64,000 bases of DNA from Citrus sinensis (lineage: Eukaryota; Streptophyta; Magnoliopsida; Sapindales; Rutaceae): NCBI RefSeq assembly GCF_022201045.2, contig NC_068557.1, positions 24,653,501 to 24,717,500 of the forward strand. The letters run 5' to 3'. This document shows positions 10,431-22,697 of the stretch, piece after piece. Within the stretch, counting starts at the first letter, position 1; every line of letters begins with the position of its first letter. The notes under the pieces are model-generated. The model ran no database searches. It saw only the letters and a program-made list of their open reading frames with translations, and was not told the DNA's origin. A program made the translations under genes and the position numbers.

Positions 10431-13289
10431 TTATAATAAATTAAATTGCCGAGTGCTATTAATGTTTGATTATGTAGTTGTCAATCTTTGAGTTTGAATT
10501 GACAGATAATAAGCTGCCATACTAGACACAATGACTAAGCACTTCAAGCATTCAATTTATTTTACAAAAAGTTTTGTTTGTTTCATGGTGGCATTAAGTT
10601 TCTAGCATGCTATGATGAATGAATTAATTAATTTGCAACTATATATTCACTTACATCTATTACGATAGATACTCATTTAGTTTTTATATTTTAATTTAAA
10701 TATTTATTCAATCCCTAAATTTAAAAAAATACTTTAATATATATATATTGTTAAAAACAATATATTTTTACTCTTACCTTTTTTTTTTTTACAATAATAC
10801 CTTGCAACAATATTTTTGTGGATGATAATGAAAAGAAAATTTATCAAAATAACCTTAAAAGTAACATAAAAATTTACCTAAAATTTTATATAGTCATTTT
10901 ACTTTAGGATTAATTTGATAAATTGATTTTTTATAAAATAATTTTTAGTAAGATTGTTGCAATGATAATAAACATTGTTTTAAGTTGACTGATATTAATT
11001 TATTTATAAATAATTATTAGCATAATTGTTGTAGAGGTACAAAATATATTAGTTTTTTCATACTGATATTTATTAGTTAATTCGCTTAAAATAACTTTTT
11101 GGACGATAAATAAATTAATGTCAAGGATAAATTAACTTATGCCAACAATATTGTTGTAAGGATATTATTGTAAAACTAAAGAAAAAGTAAGAATAAAAAT
11201 GCAATATATTTAACTATAAGGACGTTTTGAGGTATTTTTTAAAATATTTGAATTAAGTATACTCTTAAGTTAAAATATAAGAACTAAACCAGTATTTACC
11301 ATATCTCTTAATTAATAATCAAATTTATGTAAATGAGAATTTTTTTTTTTTAAAGAAAAGCCTTTAAGAAAAGGATAGGCCAAACATTAATTATTTCATA
11401 AACCTTGCTCATACTACAGTAAATACTTTTTTTTTTTAACATCAGTCTAGTAAAATAATTTAACGAATAGGAGTGTGCAAAATAGTAAGATACTTTAACA
11501 ATTGATTTCGTGCATCATCCACACGCCTTTTAATACAAAATTATTATTATTTTTTTTGTTTTTTTTTGAGAAGAAAGTAAATCTTTCCATTGAAAACAAC
11601 ACTAAACCAGTACATTCATCACCTCTGTTAGAATAGAATCTAACCAGACATGAGGCACATTTGCTCCCACAATATATTTTGCTAGGAGAATGAGCACAAA
11701 CATTACAGGTTCTAGGGATATGATTGATAATTACATTAAAAAACTCTCTTTTTTGGCTTTGAATCTCTTCAATTATCCACCAAAATTATCTTTATTAAAA
11801 CCAAATTTAAATGAGAAAGTTTGACTGATCCAATGTAAATATGATCGATATTTTTCTTCGCAGGGTAACTTGTCAGGTTGTCTAGAGAAGCGATTAAAAA
11901 CACGTAATAATTAAAGGACAAGAAAATGAATGAATACAACAAATGAGAAACACGCAGAAGCAGTTTCGCCTAACCTTGCCCAATCCCCCATTAGCCATTA
12001 CCAAACAAAACATAACTCTTCAAGTGTCCAAATGGCAAATGGGCATGTTTCACACGTGGGACTGCGTACAATCGGGACCCATTATTTGGCGAAACCGAAG
12101 TTGATCACATCCACTGACACATGTAATGATCAGATTATCATGGTAACAAGTGACAACTCCGACATCAAAATCGGATTTGTTAGAATCTTCCCCCTGCTTC
12201 AAAGGACGACTTTACGTCAACAGTTTTTTTCTTTTTTAAAAGAAAATATAAAACATATATACTGAGTAGACTCTGTGTATAAAACATTTTCTTATAAATA
12301 TACTGAGTAGACTGTGTGTGTGTCTATGTATAATCATTTTTTAATAAGGGTATCAATATAAAAAAATAAAACTTTTGGTTATCATTGTAAATATAAATAT
12401 TAAAAAGAACGCTCTTTAGACTGAAAAAAAAAATTGTTTTTGGTGATGCCTTTATTTGTATTGATAATATTTACTAGTGTAATAATTGTCCACATCAAAT
12501 GACTATTCAGACTAAAAAAATACCAATTATACTCTAAATAGAAACAAAGGAATAAAATATGATATTGATTGATTAAAAAATTGGAGCCATTCTCTTCAAC
12601 ATGCGTGGTTAGACTCGTCCAACCAAATTGCACCATAATTCGATGGATTCAAGTGCTTCATGACGCCCTTAGTTTGAGTAGGAGGGTAGGACCTATCAAT
12701 TGTTCACCCTTGATTCCATAAGTGCGTGCCACTTGGACAAAAGAGAAAGCGTTACATGACAGATCACCACCAAACAGTTGATCCCATTTGAAAAAAAAAA
12801 AAAAATTCAATTGTGACATTTGGCACTGAAAACCAAGGTCACATATGGTTGATGATCCATCACAAACATTGCCATCAATACAATATTAAATTATTATGCA
12901 AGAAAATGGATTATTCATTCAATTTTGTTCACATCTATTACCCAATCTTTTAATTATGGTATTAATTAAAAGAAAATAAACATAAATAAATCAAAATGTG
13001 TACAGGGATGAACACAAAATTAATCGACAAAAACTCGATCGATAATTGATGTGAGTTATTGTTATTGAAAATACAGAACAATTGATTCCCAAAAAAAAAA
13101 ATAATGGCAATAAACAGACCATGATTCATGAGAAGCAAATTTATTGAACAATTAATTAGTAGGTAACAACTAACAACGTACTTACAATTTGCTTCTGTTA
13201 AAAGTTGAGCTTTCCAATTAGAAATACTCATTACATGCAGAAGGAGATCTCTCGGCTGATGGAGTATCGATATCAGATTCAGATTATGA
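10431..13289. other. AT-rich intergenic DNA
   Basis: Contains the LINE remnant annotated separately, and short tandem similarity near 12249-12325 (a TATAAA...ATACTGAGTAGACT block occurs twice). The 111-codon open frame at 11930-12265 has no domain, signal or repeat that I can recognise. I see no other gene. Confidence 0.4.
11602..11797 (-). pseudogene. remnant of reverse-transcriptase-associated RNase H domain (LINE-type)
   Basis: Read on the minus strand, this gives IIEEIQSQKREFF..., then HIPRTCNVCAHS, a one-base frameshift, and LAKYIVGANVPHVWLDS ending at TAG (11602-11604). The H-x-x-R-x-x-N-x-x-A-H-x-L-A pattern and the following WL are the C-terminal end of the RNase H-like domain (RVT_3) found at the end of plant LINE ORF2 and related host proteins. 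The rest of the ORF is not visible and a frameshift breaks it, so it is a dead fragment. Confidence 0.65.
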
Positions 13290-13715
13290 CTATTTCCAAA
13301 GAGCCAAGAGACCTAAAATTCCTGAAGCAACCAAAAGTGGCAAACTTGAAGGAATTTTTTTGCTAGCACCGTTGAAATCACTGTCGACAGGGTACAAGTT
13401 CCCCGGGGGACCGGTGATGTAGATAAACGATGGTGGCGGTGGCGGCGGGCAGTATTGCGATGGCGGCTTTTTCGGAGCCGGTGGTGCTGGTGGCGGCAGA
13501 GCAGGTGGAGGCGGCGGGTATGGCGGCGGCGGCGACGGCGATGGCGGTGGAGGACTTTGAGTGCATGATGGGGTGCACTTTATGCCTTGATCGCCTGTGG
13601 ACTCATCTAGCTTTCTTGATTCCAAGCCGTTGACCGGATGATAAACAATAGCAGCAAGAAGACTGAATATTGTAAGCACTTTTAGAGGGGAGAAAAGGCA
13701 CTTTTGAATCGACAT
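13290..13715 (-). CDS. small secreted proline-rich protein, probably GPI-anchored (extensin-like)
   Basis: A single-exon, 141-residue frame. Residues about 1-30 form a hydrophobic signal peptide (LTIFSLLAAIVYHPVNG). The mature part has KCTPSC, then an almost pure SPPPP/YPPPP tract, a second Cys (QYCPPPPPP), a block FIYITGPPGNLYPVD, and a C-terminal hydrophobic segment (SSLPLLVASGILGLLALW) after Asn-Gly-Ala-Ser, consistent with GPI anchoring. By family knowledge it is an extensin-like or arabinogalactan-like wall protein. It shares the layout (signal, Cys pair, PPP tract, GPI tail, no intron) with the gene at 3500-3967, but sequence identity outside the proline tract is low. The long plus-strand open frame across it is a shadow of the GGC/GCC repeats. 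Confidence 0.75.
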   Translation of the reverse strand: MSIQKCLFSPLKVLTIFSLLAAIVYHPVNGLESRKLDESTGDQGIKCTPSCTQSPPPPSPSPPPPYPPPPPALPPPAPPAPKKPPSQYCPPPPPPSFIYITGPPGNLYPVDSDFNGASKKIPSSLPLLVASGILGLLALWK

Positions 13716-16700
13716 ATTGTGGTGTTTTTGCCGGAGTTTTGATTGTTAAGATGTGAATGTGGTTGCGTCTTGCTATGTGGGCTTTGGTTTGTTTTGTGAG
13801 TTGGGAGAGTGAATTTGAAGGAAAAGTAATGCGTGTGTTAAAAGCAATTCAATTTGCTTCGTTATTAAGTGCATGGGGGAGCGGGGGACTGAAAAAGAGC
13901 TTTTGGGTAGAAGTGATTTTGGGTAGTAAGAGTTTATAGAAGGCAAAGTAGACTAAAAAGAGTCGTGTTTTTAAGGACTTCTTTGCTAGGGTAGCCCTTC
14001 CCTGGCCCTGCCTTGCTCGAGAAGGGAATCACGATTCATCTGATTGGCCCAAATTTTTGGACCCCACCATGCACCCTCAACACTCTTTGATTACACAATT
14101 AATTGTTTCTTCTAGTCGCCATTATTTTTATTGAAAAATCCGGCCACTTTCAATGCCGTGACGATTTAATTAGATCAAATAATCATGTTGTTTTCTTATC
14201 GTGGAGTTTTGATTGATATATATATATATAGCCAAAGTTGATTGTGTTGCATGTGATTGTTTTCGATTTTTGCTTCCATTATAGAGAATATACAATTATT
14301 GTTTTCCCTTTTTATATCTTAGAAGGTAAATTATGGTATTTGAATCTTGAAGAAAGCTACGTATGCATATTGGAATCTACCTACCTTGCAATGACAATTG
14401 TTGAAGTTATACCTTTCGTATAAATAGAGAATTTCGAACAGTCTAAAAACGAAAAATCAGCTGTTCTCTACATGAAATGTTAGGAACTTTGTATGTAATT
14501 ATTGAACCAAAAACCGTGGCAAGATAATTGAAAGCACTTAAATAAACATGGGAATTCCGATTGTAGAAAACTTTTGAATGGGATGGTTATTTATAAAATG
14601 GGTTAGGTTATTTCAACTAATTTTTTTAACACAAATTTAAATGTATATGATAATAAGATATAATTGAATCAGTACTTAATGAAATAACACACATTTCACA
14701 ATATAGTGCTCAAAATTCAATCTAGGGATGACAATTTTTTCCGATGGGATGTGATCCCGCAGAATGCCATTCCATTTGGGACAGGATTGTGACATATTTT
14801 TGTTCTATAAAAAAATATTTCAATCTAATTCATATAAGATGATATATTAAATTAAAATTGACCAATCAATCAATCCATAAATTGTATTGGGCAACTTGTT
14901 CATCCTTCATACGAAATAAACCATCTGAATTCGCTTGGTTTTGTACCCAAAAATGCCATGACCACATGCTGATTGACATTTATCAAAATGTAGAGATTTC
15001 ACAGCAACAAGGAGGACACATGATGTTAGTTTTTTTTTTTTTAAAAAAAAAAATTATAATGTATTAGTGGCATCACTTTGTTAATTAATATAATACTTGA
15101 TTTCCTATTTCAACAGTTTAGACTCGAAGATATTTTTGGAGAGAAAATATACCTCCGTCAAACAGTTCCAGGGTTGCGAAATCTTGAACTCTCTAGAGAT
15201 GTAAACTCTAACACTCAATTTACAGTATATTATTCAAACGAATTCAGGGCCTTCAATTACGGTTATAATTGGGTTCCTTTATCCCGGCATTTTCTAGAGA
15301 ACGTTTCAAATGTTATGAATATCTTTCAGAAAATTTCTACCAAATTCTAAGCAATTGAATATTGCCAGAGACTATAAAGTGCATCAAAATGCCAAATCCA
15401 TGAATCTGAAGTTACAATTTGGTCATGACTTTGAAATCGTCACCAATCAATTTGGGACACAAATTCAAGTTCTTTGACTGTGGACTTTGGACTATAGTTG
15501 CTTAGATGGTTATCACTTGGACTCACAACTATTTAGAGGGCTTTGATAAGGATGACCTGGAATTCGATTTCACATTGGATAAGTATTGTATTTGATAGAA
15601 GTCAATGAATGATTACTTGTGCCGAACGGTCATAAATTTCCTATGCACAGGATAACAACAATTTATTGAAATGATGCACTACCTCTATTAGGAGTTTTTA
15701 CAACTTTCTCCACCACAAAATTGAGCAAGTAGAATTGACACGTGGGACATGAAGTTTAAGGATTTTGACGTTAACCAAGATATAACAAGGAAAAAAATAA
15801 AATTATACCAAAAGGGAATAGTAATAGTTGTTGAAGATTAAAAAAAAAAAAGAAAAAGAAAAAAGAAAAAGTTGGGTCAACTTGGAAAGTTTACTTTTAA
15901 CTAATTTGCACCATACATCAATTAGTTGGGCACTTATTGCTGAAGAAATAGAAAAGAGGGAATTTTTTTTTTTTTTTTTGGGAACAAAAGAGGGTAAAAA
16001 AAGTTAAGATTACGAAATTCAATAACATCTAACAATCGGGGCACCGTCCCATTTTCTTGAAGCATCTTCCGCCCATTTTCTTAATTTTCATCATAATCAT
16101 CACAACCTTAGATATAAACTAATCCCCTGCTTTACTTTTGGAAACTTCGTACTTTAAAATATTGTTGACGTTTTATGTTCTTGAATCCAATTCACTTGAT
16201 ATCAATGATTAAAGTGCTAAATTTTTATATATTGAGCAATATCAGCAGACACATGGTAATGTAATTGTAGTAGTTTACCTAATTGATAAGATCTCAATTA
16301 TAATAGTACGTGGCAAGTAGTTGTAATAAAGCAATCCCTACGTGCCAATGATTGAATCAACACTGTTTCAAGAATGATTATATATTATAAGTGGTTGTTG
16401 TTGAGTGTGTATGTTACATTAATTGTAACATAGCATTTGTCATATTATAATATATAAAACGGGTGGCATTTCAACAATGAGCATTTCTTGGGCCTTATTT
16501 GGCAACTCGACTTTCGAAAAAACAACAAGAGGATGCTATTATAATTGTGGGAAAAATCGTGTAAAAGGCTTGGCCCGATGGGCTCTAGCACTGCAAACAA
16601 GAGCCCAGCAGACAGGGCGCCCTTGGGCGAGGTCCGGCCTGCTTGATCCTCTATCCCAACGTTTTGAAAGGCTGAATCAATCTTGTTTAAATTAGGGTCA

Positions 16701-17591
16701 GCAATTTACAGGCTTGGACCAGACATTTTCAAGTCCCCATCCAAGTCCATTAGATAAGAAATGTAAGAGATGGATCTAGACCGAACTTAAACTTTTAGTT
16801 ATTTTTTTAATTTTTTTAAAAATCATTATAAACTTAAAATGAGTTAATAATAATTAAATTGTTATAATTAATAATGAATTAAAAAAATAAATATTTTAAA
16901 ATAAAATAATTTATAAAAAATAAAATAAATAAACATTTACATATTTAATTTTTTAGTAATATATTCTCTAATTTAAGCACTCTTAACTAATAAATGTTCA
17001 ATAAAAAAATAGTATTATAACTTTAAATTTTTTTAATTTATTATTGATAAATACATTAAAAATTTGGGTTTAATTTTTTTATCTTTCCATTATTTTAAAA
17101 AATTTAATTTATTATTCTAATTTATAAATTTATTTTTTAAAAAAATAAAAGACTCAGACCTAACCTAGGCTTTTTTTTCACTAAACTCTAGTGCAGAAAA
17201 TGAGCAGTGAATCACAAGGCTTCTGTTTCCGTTCTTGGTTTGGGGAGCTTTCGGTCTCATGTGCGAAATCCGAACCAAAACCCATAGGAATAGGCCGGAC
17301 CCGTACAGACTTAACCGGTGCGGGCTTTTTGTTTAAATTCTTTCACAATGGATGGGGAATCAGCAATAAATGAGTCATGTAAGTATCTTTGGTCTCTTGA
17401 TACCAATAAATAGTTGGCTCCACTGATAATGAAGTCCCCTTAAATAATTTAATTAAATTTACTCTCCAGTTCGAGTCACAGAAAAATCATCTTTGTTGGA
17501 AGAACTTGTATCTCCTCATTCGAGCATAGACTTCTAATCTAAATTGTGGTATGAACTTAAAAGTGCCCAACTGTCTTTGCTCTCCTGATGA
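13716..17591. other. promoter and transposon-derived intergenic DNA
   Basis: 13716-13970 is the likely promoter of the minus-strand proline-rich gene. A truncated hAT end starts at 14723. At 16560-16720 and 17150-17340 there are GC-rich blocks (GGCTTGGCCCGATGGGC-like, GGCCGGACCCG-like) around a very AT-rich core, which looks like one or two degraded hAT elements; I found no clean target duplication. The 72-codon frame at 16477 lies in this material and is not believed. The rest is AT-rich DNA with nothing recognisable. Confidence 0.4.
14723..14812 (+). mobile_element. truncated hAT terminus
   Basis: TAGGGATGACAATTTTTTCC followed by GATGGGATGTGATCCCGC and a GGGACAGGATTG-like block is the typical terminal and subterminal sequence of plant hAT elements. 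No matching inverted end or 8-bp duplication is visible downstream, so only one end survives. Confidence 0.45.
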
Positions 17592-17815
17592 TATGATTAT
17601 CCAAGGGTTTCAGAGATACTGGGACTCGGAAACAAAAAAGAACAGTGAAGATCTAATATCCGAATTACAAAATCCCAAATCCACCTCTCCTTTCTGCTTA
17701 ATTATATGATTATCGAAGGGTTTCAGAGACACTTGGACTGGGAAACAAAAAAGAACAAATGAAGGAACTAAAATCCAAATTATATTACAAAAACCGAAAT
17801 CGACACTTCTACACG
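17592..17815. repeat. diverged tandem duplication, unit about 112 bp
   Basis: Units start at 17592 and 17704, each beginning TATGATTATC-AAGGGTTTCAGAGA and containing GGAAACAAAAAAGAACA. The copies differ by scattered substitutions and small indels. It lies just downstream of the DnaJ gene and may be in its 3' UTR or terminator region. Confidence 0.7.
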
Positions 17816-18112
17816 TTCTATTGTCTCACAAATGATAACGTACATTACTCCCACACGATGTTTTTGTTTATTCGATTGAAAAATGAAATCAAGCCAAGGC
17901 TTGTCCATGCAGACTCCCCAGAACAGCATGCCAAAGCGCTCAGCACCAACTCAAAGCGCCAAATCCCCGAAAGAAGGACATCAGAGGCAAAGACGTTTCC
18001 CACAAAATGTGATGGTCTCCACACCAAAAACAATCAGAGCAAAAATCAGAGGCTCACTGCTCGTTTTCATGTTCAAATCTTGCATCCACTGTTTGAATCC
18101 AAATGGATTCTT

Positions 18113-19303
18113 TTATCTGCAAAAACCACTTGCTCCATAGAACTGCCACCCTGGAAAAGCACCAAATTGTGCATTTCTATTATTGTCTATTAAATTCGTA
18201 TTCCACTGTGTACTCTCCAAGGAGCAGGAATCATCAGCAACTGGGTATCCGCAGAACCACGAGGACTGCTCAAATTCTTGTGCCATTTCCATGAACATTG
18301 TTTGCAGCTCCTCCATGCTGTAGCTTTTTTCCTGTGTTCGAAGCAGAAGAAGAATTAGTAGCCAGCCAACAATCCAAATATTCAGGAATCCATCAATTCC
18401 CTCAAAAACCAAACTTGGAAAAAAAGGGTTAAAAATCTTAACACGATTGAAACAGGAAGCAGAAAGTGCTCAAACTTCAATACTAGTTAACCGATTTAGA
18501 TTTTCATGATCACCTACAGCTGATTAAATGAAGTAAATTTCTTCTAGCTTCTGACTTGGGAGTAAAAACAAATTGTCAAGAAGGTTGCGTGCATACCTCT
18601 TTCCTCGCCTCAGCCATTAGAGACAGCATTTCTTGCACAAAATCTGAAAATCCCTGAAATAAACACAATCAATTACAGAATTGTTAGTTAAATGTTAAGT
18701 AAATTAAATGTTACATAAGCAGAGTAGATAATAATATGATTTCCAAAGCACTCACCTCTTCCTCTTCTTCTTCAGGGTCATATAACCCAGCATCATATAG
18801 TGTCCTCTTCCTCTCATCTGACAAAACTATATTCCCGCAAAAGAAAGGAAGTAAGTTACATTTTACATTTACAATTACATCCTCAGATTAAAGATAAAAC
18901 AGAACTGCAATGCAAAATTGGACGCAAAGGCTATGACAAGATCAAATCGTGATAACTGCAAACGACACTTACCAGAATAGGCTTCTTGAATTTCCTGGAA
19001 TTTAACCTTGGCTTTACCCAACAAAGATGGAGTCTTTGTCCACCGATCAGGATGCCATTGCTATACAAACACGGACACAATCCACATACAGTCAGCATTA
19101 GTTTCATTTATGCAACTCTTCATTATTCAGCATTAATTATTGAACTTCTTTCAAAGACTTTTACAAATTGCCTCTGCTGAATGTTTACTTACCATAGCAA
19201 GCTTGCGATAAGCGCGCCTTATTTCTTCAACAGAAGAGTGCACACTCACACCCAGAACGCTGTAATAAGATGGCTGCACTTTCCTTTCACTCTCTGCCTC
19301 CAT
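18113..19303 (-). CDS. J-domain (DnaJ/Hsp40 type III) co-chaperone, 181 aa, five exons
   Basis: Exons on the minus strand: 19303-19193, 19060-18973, 18826-18756, 18653-18597, 18331-18113, all with GT donors and AG acceptors; the phases give one 546-nt frame. The J domain spans residues about 12-80: YYSVLGV, AYRKLAM at the end of exon 1, then QWHPDRW with the His-Pro-Asp triad that stimulates Hsp70 ATPase, KFQEIQEAYSVLSDERKRTLYD and GLYDPEEEEEE. The rest (GFSDFVQEMLSLMAEAR..., MEELQTMFMEMAQEF) is a short helical tail; there is no Gly/Phe or zinc-finger region. It is a small plant J-protein of unknown client, probably cytosolic or nuclear since no targeting peptide is evident. A heat-shock-element-like motif lies ~160 bp upstream of the ATG. 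Confidence 0.9.
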
Positions 19304-19463
19304 ATTTCATAATTTGTGTTCAGCTTCAAACATCAAAAGCGTGGCGGTTATGAATGCTACTCGCGGCTCAAAAGCTTCGTATATATATTTGGTGTTCGTT
19401 ATGGCGGTTTGGTTTGGAGAAGCAAAATATCTGCTTCTATTGGTGGCTTCGATGACTTATCCC

Positions 19464-19476
19464 GAATGTTCCAGAC
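19464..19476 (-). promoter_or_regulatory. heat shock element-like motif upstream of the DnaJ gene
   Basis: CCCGAATGTTCCAGAC contains GAA-nn-TTC-nn-GAc: two perfect and one near-perfect nGAAn/nTTCn unit in the alternating arrangement bound by heat shock factors. It is about 160 bases upstream of the J-protein ATG, where a promoter element would be. A match of this size can occur by chance. Confidence 0.35.
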
Positions 19477-20059
19477 CTATTTTCTTGTCTTAGCGTGTTA
19501 GCGCGAGAGACATTTCGTGGGTTCTCAAGATAGATATTTTGCTTGGAGGCTTCTCGGGACTTGCGAAGATAAGTGAAATGTGGGGACCGGAGGCTTTTTT
19601 GTGGAAATGGACGGTGATGCTGAGGTGGGCTTTATTTTCTGATGGGAACAGAAGGGTGACACGTGTGATATTGTTGCTTTTGCATGGACGAGGTGTCGGA
19701 TTTATAAATGATTAAGCTGTTTAATTCCTTTTGTTGATCGAATGAAAGATTCTTAATGCACGTGAAATTAATTTTTTTTAAAATACTAATATATTACAAT
19801 GAGAACTCTATTAATATTTACAATTATTTGATACTCTCTTTCATAATTCTAGTATGGCACAACACAAACAACAACTCTCATTTAATATTAGAGAGAAATC
19901 TATTCTACTCCCAAAGCGGAGAGCCAAATAAATTTCATTAGAAGGAGAGGGACTTGAACTCATGTGCCCAAGATTATTGGGCACATGATTTGCCAATGAA
20001 TTACAAGCCATTTATAAATAAGAAAATAATTATACTTATCAAGAAGAATAGTTTGGTAA

Positions 20060-20334
20060 GCTCAAGTGGCTAGAGCCACTCCCTCACAAATGCGAGGAAA
20101 ATAGTTCGAGCCTTTGCAGACGCATTGTAGGAATTTAATTTAAATTTCCTTCCTTAGAGCCTTAGAACTTGAGTGAATGCAATCTTTCTCCCAGGATGGG
20201 AATTGAGCGTCCCTCGAATATTTGAGAGGGTAAAAAAATCTGAGCGGTGCCATATCAGAGTTGATGTAAATTGGTCTCAGTAATTTGTATGGTATAAATA
20301 TGATGAGTAATAGTTCTTCAAAAAAAAAAAAAAA
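20060..20334 (+). mobile_element. tRNA-derived SINE with poly(A) tail and 15-bp target duplication
   Basis: The head has a tRNA-like A box (GCTCAAGTGGCTAGAGCC) and B box (AGTTCGAGCC), followed by a ~200 bp body and an A-rich tail. The direct repeat AGAATAGTTTGGTAA flanks it at 20045-20059 and 20335-20349 with no mismatch. The body block CCTCGAATATTTGAGAGGG recurs in the SINEs at 26294-26603 (+) and 45284-45545 (-), so these belong to one family. Identical duplications suggest a fairly young insertion. Confidence 0.88.
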
Positions 20335-21572
20335 AGAATAGTTTGGTAATAAATTATTGGGTGAGACTCTTTTTATTTATATAGTGCGATCATTACATAA
20401 TCGTTCATGCATGTTGTTATTGATTAAAGGCCACCGTGGGAATTTAAGATTGTAGTAATTAATAAAATAAGTTATTTTTAATGTACAAATGAAATAAATT
20501 ATTAATTAAAAAAATAGTTTTATATTTGATAAATTATATTATTCTAGCTGTTGGGAGTTTAAGAAAATGAAATATATGTATTATAAAGTATTATTTTATT
20601 ATATAATGATAAAAATAGACCAAGTTTAAATTATCTTTATTTATACATTAAGATTTATAGAAGAATCAGACATAGTTGACATTCTATTAAAATATTAAGA
20701 TTATAATATGAATTTAAAAAATTGTAACACCTTATTTAATAAATTAGCTTAGAAGTTGATGTCAAAATTAAAAAAAAATAATTATATATAATATAAACAG
20801 CTTATAATCTTAAAAGCTCAATTACAAATGCCTCTTAATATAGGCATCCCCTAATAATTGAAAATTTTGCAGAGTATGATTTTGATCGTGGTGCCAGCTT
20901 ATCTTATTGAATTGATGAAATTATCTTATCATAAATATGTCACAGGGCGATTTACACATATGAGAATTTTGTATTTACCACGCCAACTATGATACAAACT
21001 AAATTTACCATTCTAATAATATGTAGATCAGTTGACGAATGTATAAATATTAAATATTGTATCAATATCCTTTTTTTAATGGGAATGCTTGAGTAAGTTA
21101 AAAGATTTCCCCTGGTTCTATAACTCTTACGGAAACAGGAAAATTATTACTTTGTGCTATAAATATGTGACTATACAACGAAAAATTATAATTTTCAGAA
21201 AAATCAAAAGACGTTATTTTTTTTTAAAAAAAATTATTAAATAAGAAAAATATTGTGATTCTACGTAAGCAATTAACAATAGCATCATCCCAAAATAATC
21301 TAACAATAATAATAACAACACTAGCAACGAAATTTAAGAGTTTTTGGCCAAAGCAGCAAGGTATTAAAAATTTCATTCTCACATTCGAAACCAAACCCAA
21401 CCCCTTTGACAAGAAATCTCTATTTGTTTTTAATTTTTTTTGTTTTTGTTTTTTTGTTTTTCTTGTCAAAGGAGTTTAGTTTGGGCTTTAATTAATAAAT
21501 AAAAAAAAAAAAAAACCACTCGGGCTTCTTAAATCGGCTGTGCGTCGTTCAAGCTCGTAGATAACTTCGATC

Positions 21573-22697
21573 ATGGCTTTCATCAATTCAGAATCCACCA
21601 AATCCCTTGCGTTGAGTCTGTTTTTGTTCCTGATACTTGTCGGCCCAACGCCGTCATTCGCCCGAACCCCACACGTTATCAATTTCCGCTCACTGAATCT
21701 CTACCCAGAGGGTCTGACGTGGGACCCATCAGCCCAGCACTTCGTCGTCGGCTCTCAGCACCATCGCACAATCCACTCCGTCTCCGATGCCGCCGTCGTC
21801 GAAACCCTTATCTCCGACCCAACTCTTCCCGAAAACGCCACCATTTTGGGTCTCGCCATCGACTCAATCCACAACCGCCTCCTCGCCCTCGTTCACTCTG
21901 CCGCGCCCCTTCCTCCCTTCAATGCCCTCGCCGCATACGACCTCCGATCGCGCCGCCGCGTCTTCCTGTCTCTACTCGACGACGAAACCCCTGGTGTCAT
22001 AACCATCAAGCGCCACGTGGCGAACGACGTGGCTGTGGATTTCAATGGGAACGCTTACGTCACGAACTCCGCCGGAAACTTCATCTGGAAGGTGGACAAA
22101 GACGGCGAGGCCTCGGTCTTCTCGAGATCTCCTGTTTTCAGCGAGAGTCCCTTGGCGGTTGACCCCGACGCGCCGTTTAGCGAGTGTGGATTAAACGGGA
22201 TAGCTTACGTGAGCAAGGGGTATTTGCTCGTGGTGCAATCCAATACGGGCAAGATGTTTAAGGTCAACGCGGATGACGGGTTGGCTAGGCGGGTTTTGTT
22301 GACCGAGGATTTGGTTTGGGCCGACGGTATAGCCGTTAGAAGCGACGGCGTCGTTTTGGTGGTGTCTCATCACACGTTGTGGTTTATTAAGTCTCACGAT
22401 AGTTGGGCCGAGGGAGTAGTGTATGACAAAACTGCCCTTAATCAGGAAAAGTTTGCTACATCGGTGACGGTGGGAGGGGAGGATAGGGCGTATGTGTTAT
22501 ATGGGCGTGTGATGGAGGGTCTTTTGGGGAATTCGGGAAGAGAGGAGTTTAGTATAGAGGAAGTGAGATCAAAGAAAGAGAATGAGGAGGAGAATGTTTG
22601 GGTGTTCGTTTTGCTCGGATTGGGTTTGGCTTATTTCTTGTTTTGGAGGTTCCAAATGAGCAAACTTGTAAGAGATATCAATAAAAAGACTAATTGA
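21573..22697 (+). CDS. six-bladed beta-propeller protein (SMP-30/gluconolactonase-like), membrane-anchored
   Basis: An intronless frame of 374 residues. Residues 1-30 form a signal peptide (LALSLFLFLILVGPTPSFA). The body has repeats typical of SMP-30/NHL/strictosidine-synthase-type propellers: LNLYPEGLTWDPSAQHFVVGS, ATILGLAIDSIHNRLLAL, DVAVDFNGNAYVTNSAGNFIWKV, GLNGIAYVSKGYLLVVQ and WADGIAVRSDGVVLVV. A hydrophobic segment near the C-terminus (VWVFVLLGLGLAYFLFW) is followed by a short basic tail, predicting a type I membrane protein with a lumenal or extracellular propeller. The family includes calcium-dependent hydrolases, but I cannot assign a substrate. The coding region is clearly more GC-rich than its flanks. 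The ATG at 21573 gives the signal peptide; overlapping frames are shadows. Confidence 0.88.
   Translation: MAFINSESTKSLALSLFLFLILVGPTPSFARTPHVINFRSLNLYPEGLTWDPSAQHFVVGSQHHRTIHSVSDAAVVETLISDPTLPENATILGLAIDSIHNRLLALVHSAAPLPPFNALAAYDLRSRRRVFLSLLDDETPGVITIKRHVANDVAVDFNGNAYVTNSAGNFIWKVDKDGEASVFSRSPVFSESPLAVDPDAPFSECGLNGIAYVSKGYLLVVQSNTGKMFKVNADDGLARRVLLTEDLVWADGIAVRSDGVVLVVSHHTLWFIKSHDSWAEGVVYDKTALNQEKFATSVTVGGEDRAYVLYGRVMEGLLGNSGREEFSIEEVRSKKENEEENVWVFVLLGLGLAYFLFWRFQMSKLVRDINKKTN

Larger units (their letters stand above)
19304..21572. other. promoter of the DnaJ gene and intergenic DNA with a SINE
   Basis: 19304-19600 is a GC-moderate promoter/leader for the minus-strand J-protein gene. The region then becomes AT-rich and holds the SINE at 20060-20334. 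The last few hundred bases before 21573 are the promoter and leader of the beta-propeller gene. Short frames at 19316, 19756, 21224 and 21255 show no features. Confidence 0.45.

Noticed and set aside
11930..12265. 111-codon plus-strand frame
   Set aside because: Low-information composition, ends in AT-rich tandem sequence, no signal peptide or known motif, no promoter evidence.
13430..13633. Plus-strand Ala-rich frame over the proline-rich gene
   Set aside because: Produced by reading the complement of the Pro codon tract; the minus frame has signal peptide and GPI tail.
16477..16695. 72-codon plus-strand frame
   Set aside because: Lies in GC-rich transposon-like terminal sequence, no domain or splice context; composition reflects the repeat.
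21719..22162. 147-codon frame within the beta-propeller gene
   Set aside because: Arg/Pro-rich shadow of the GC-rich real frame in another phase.
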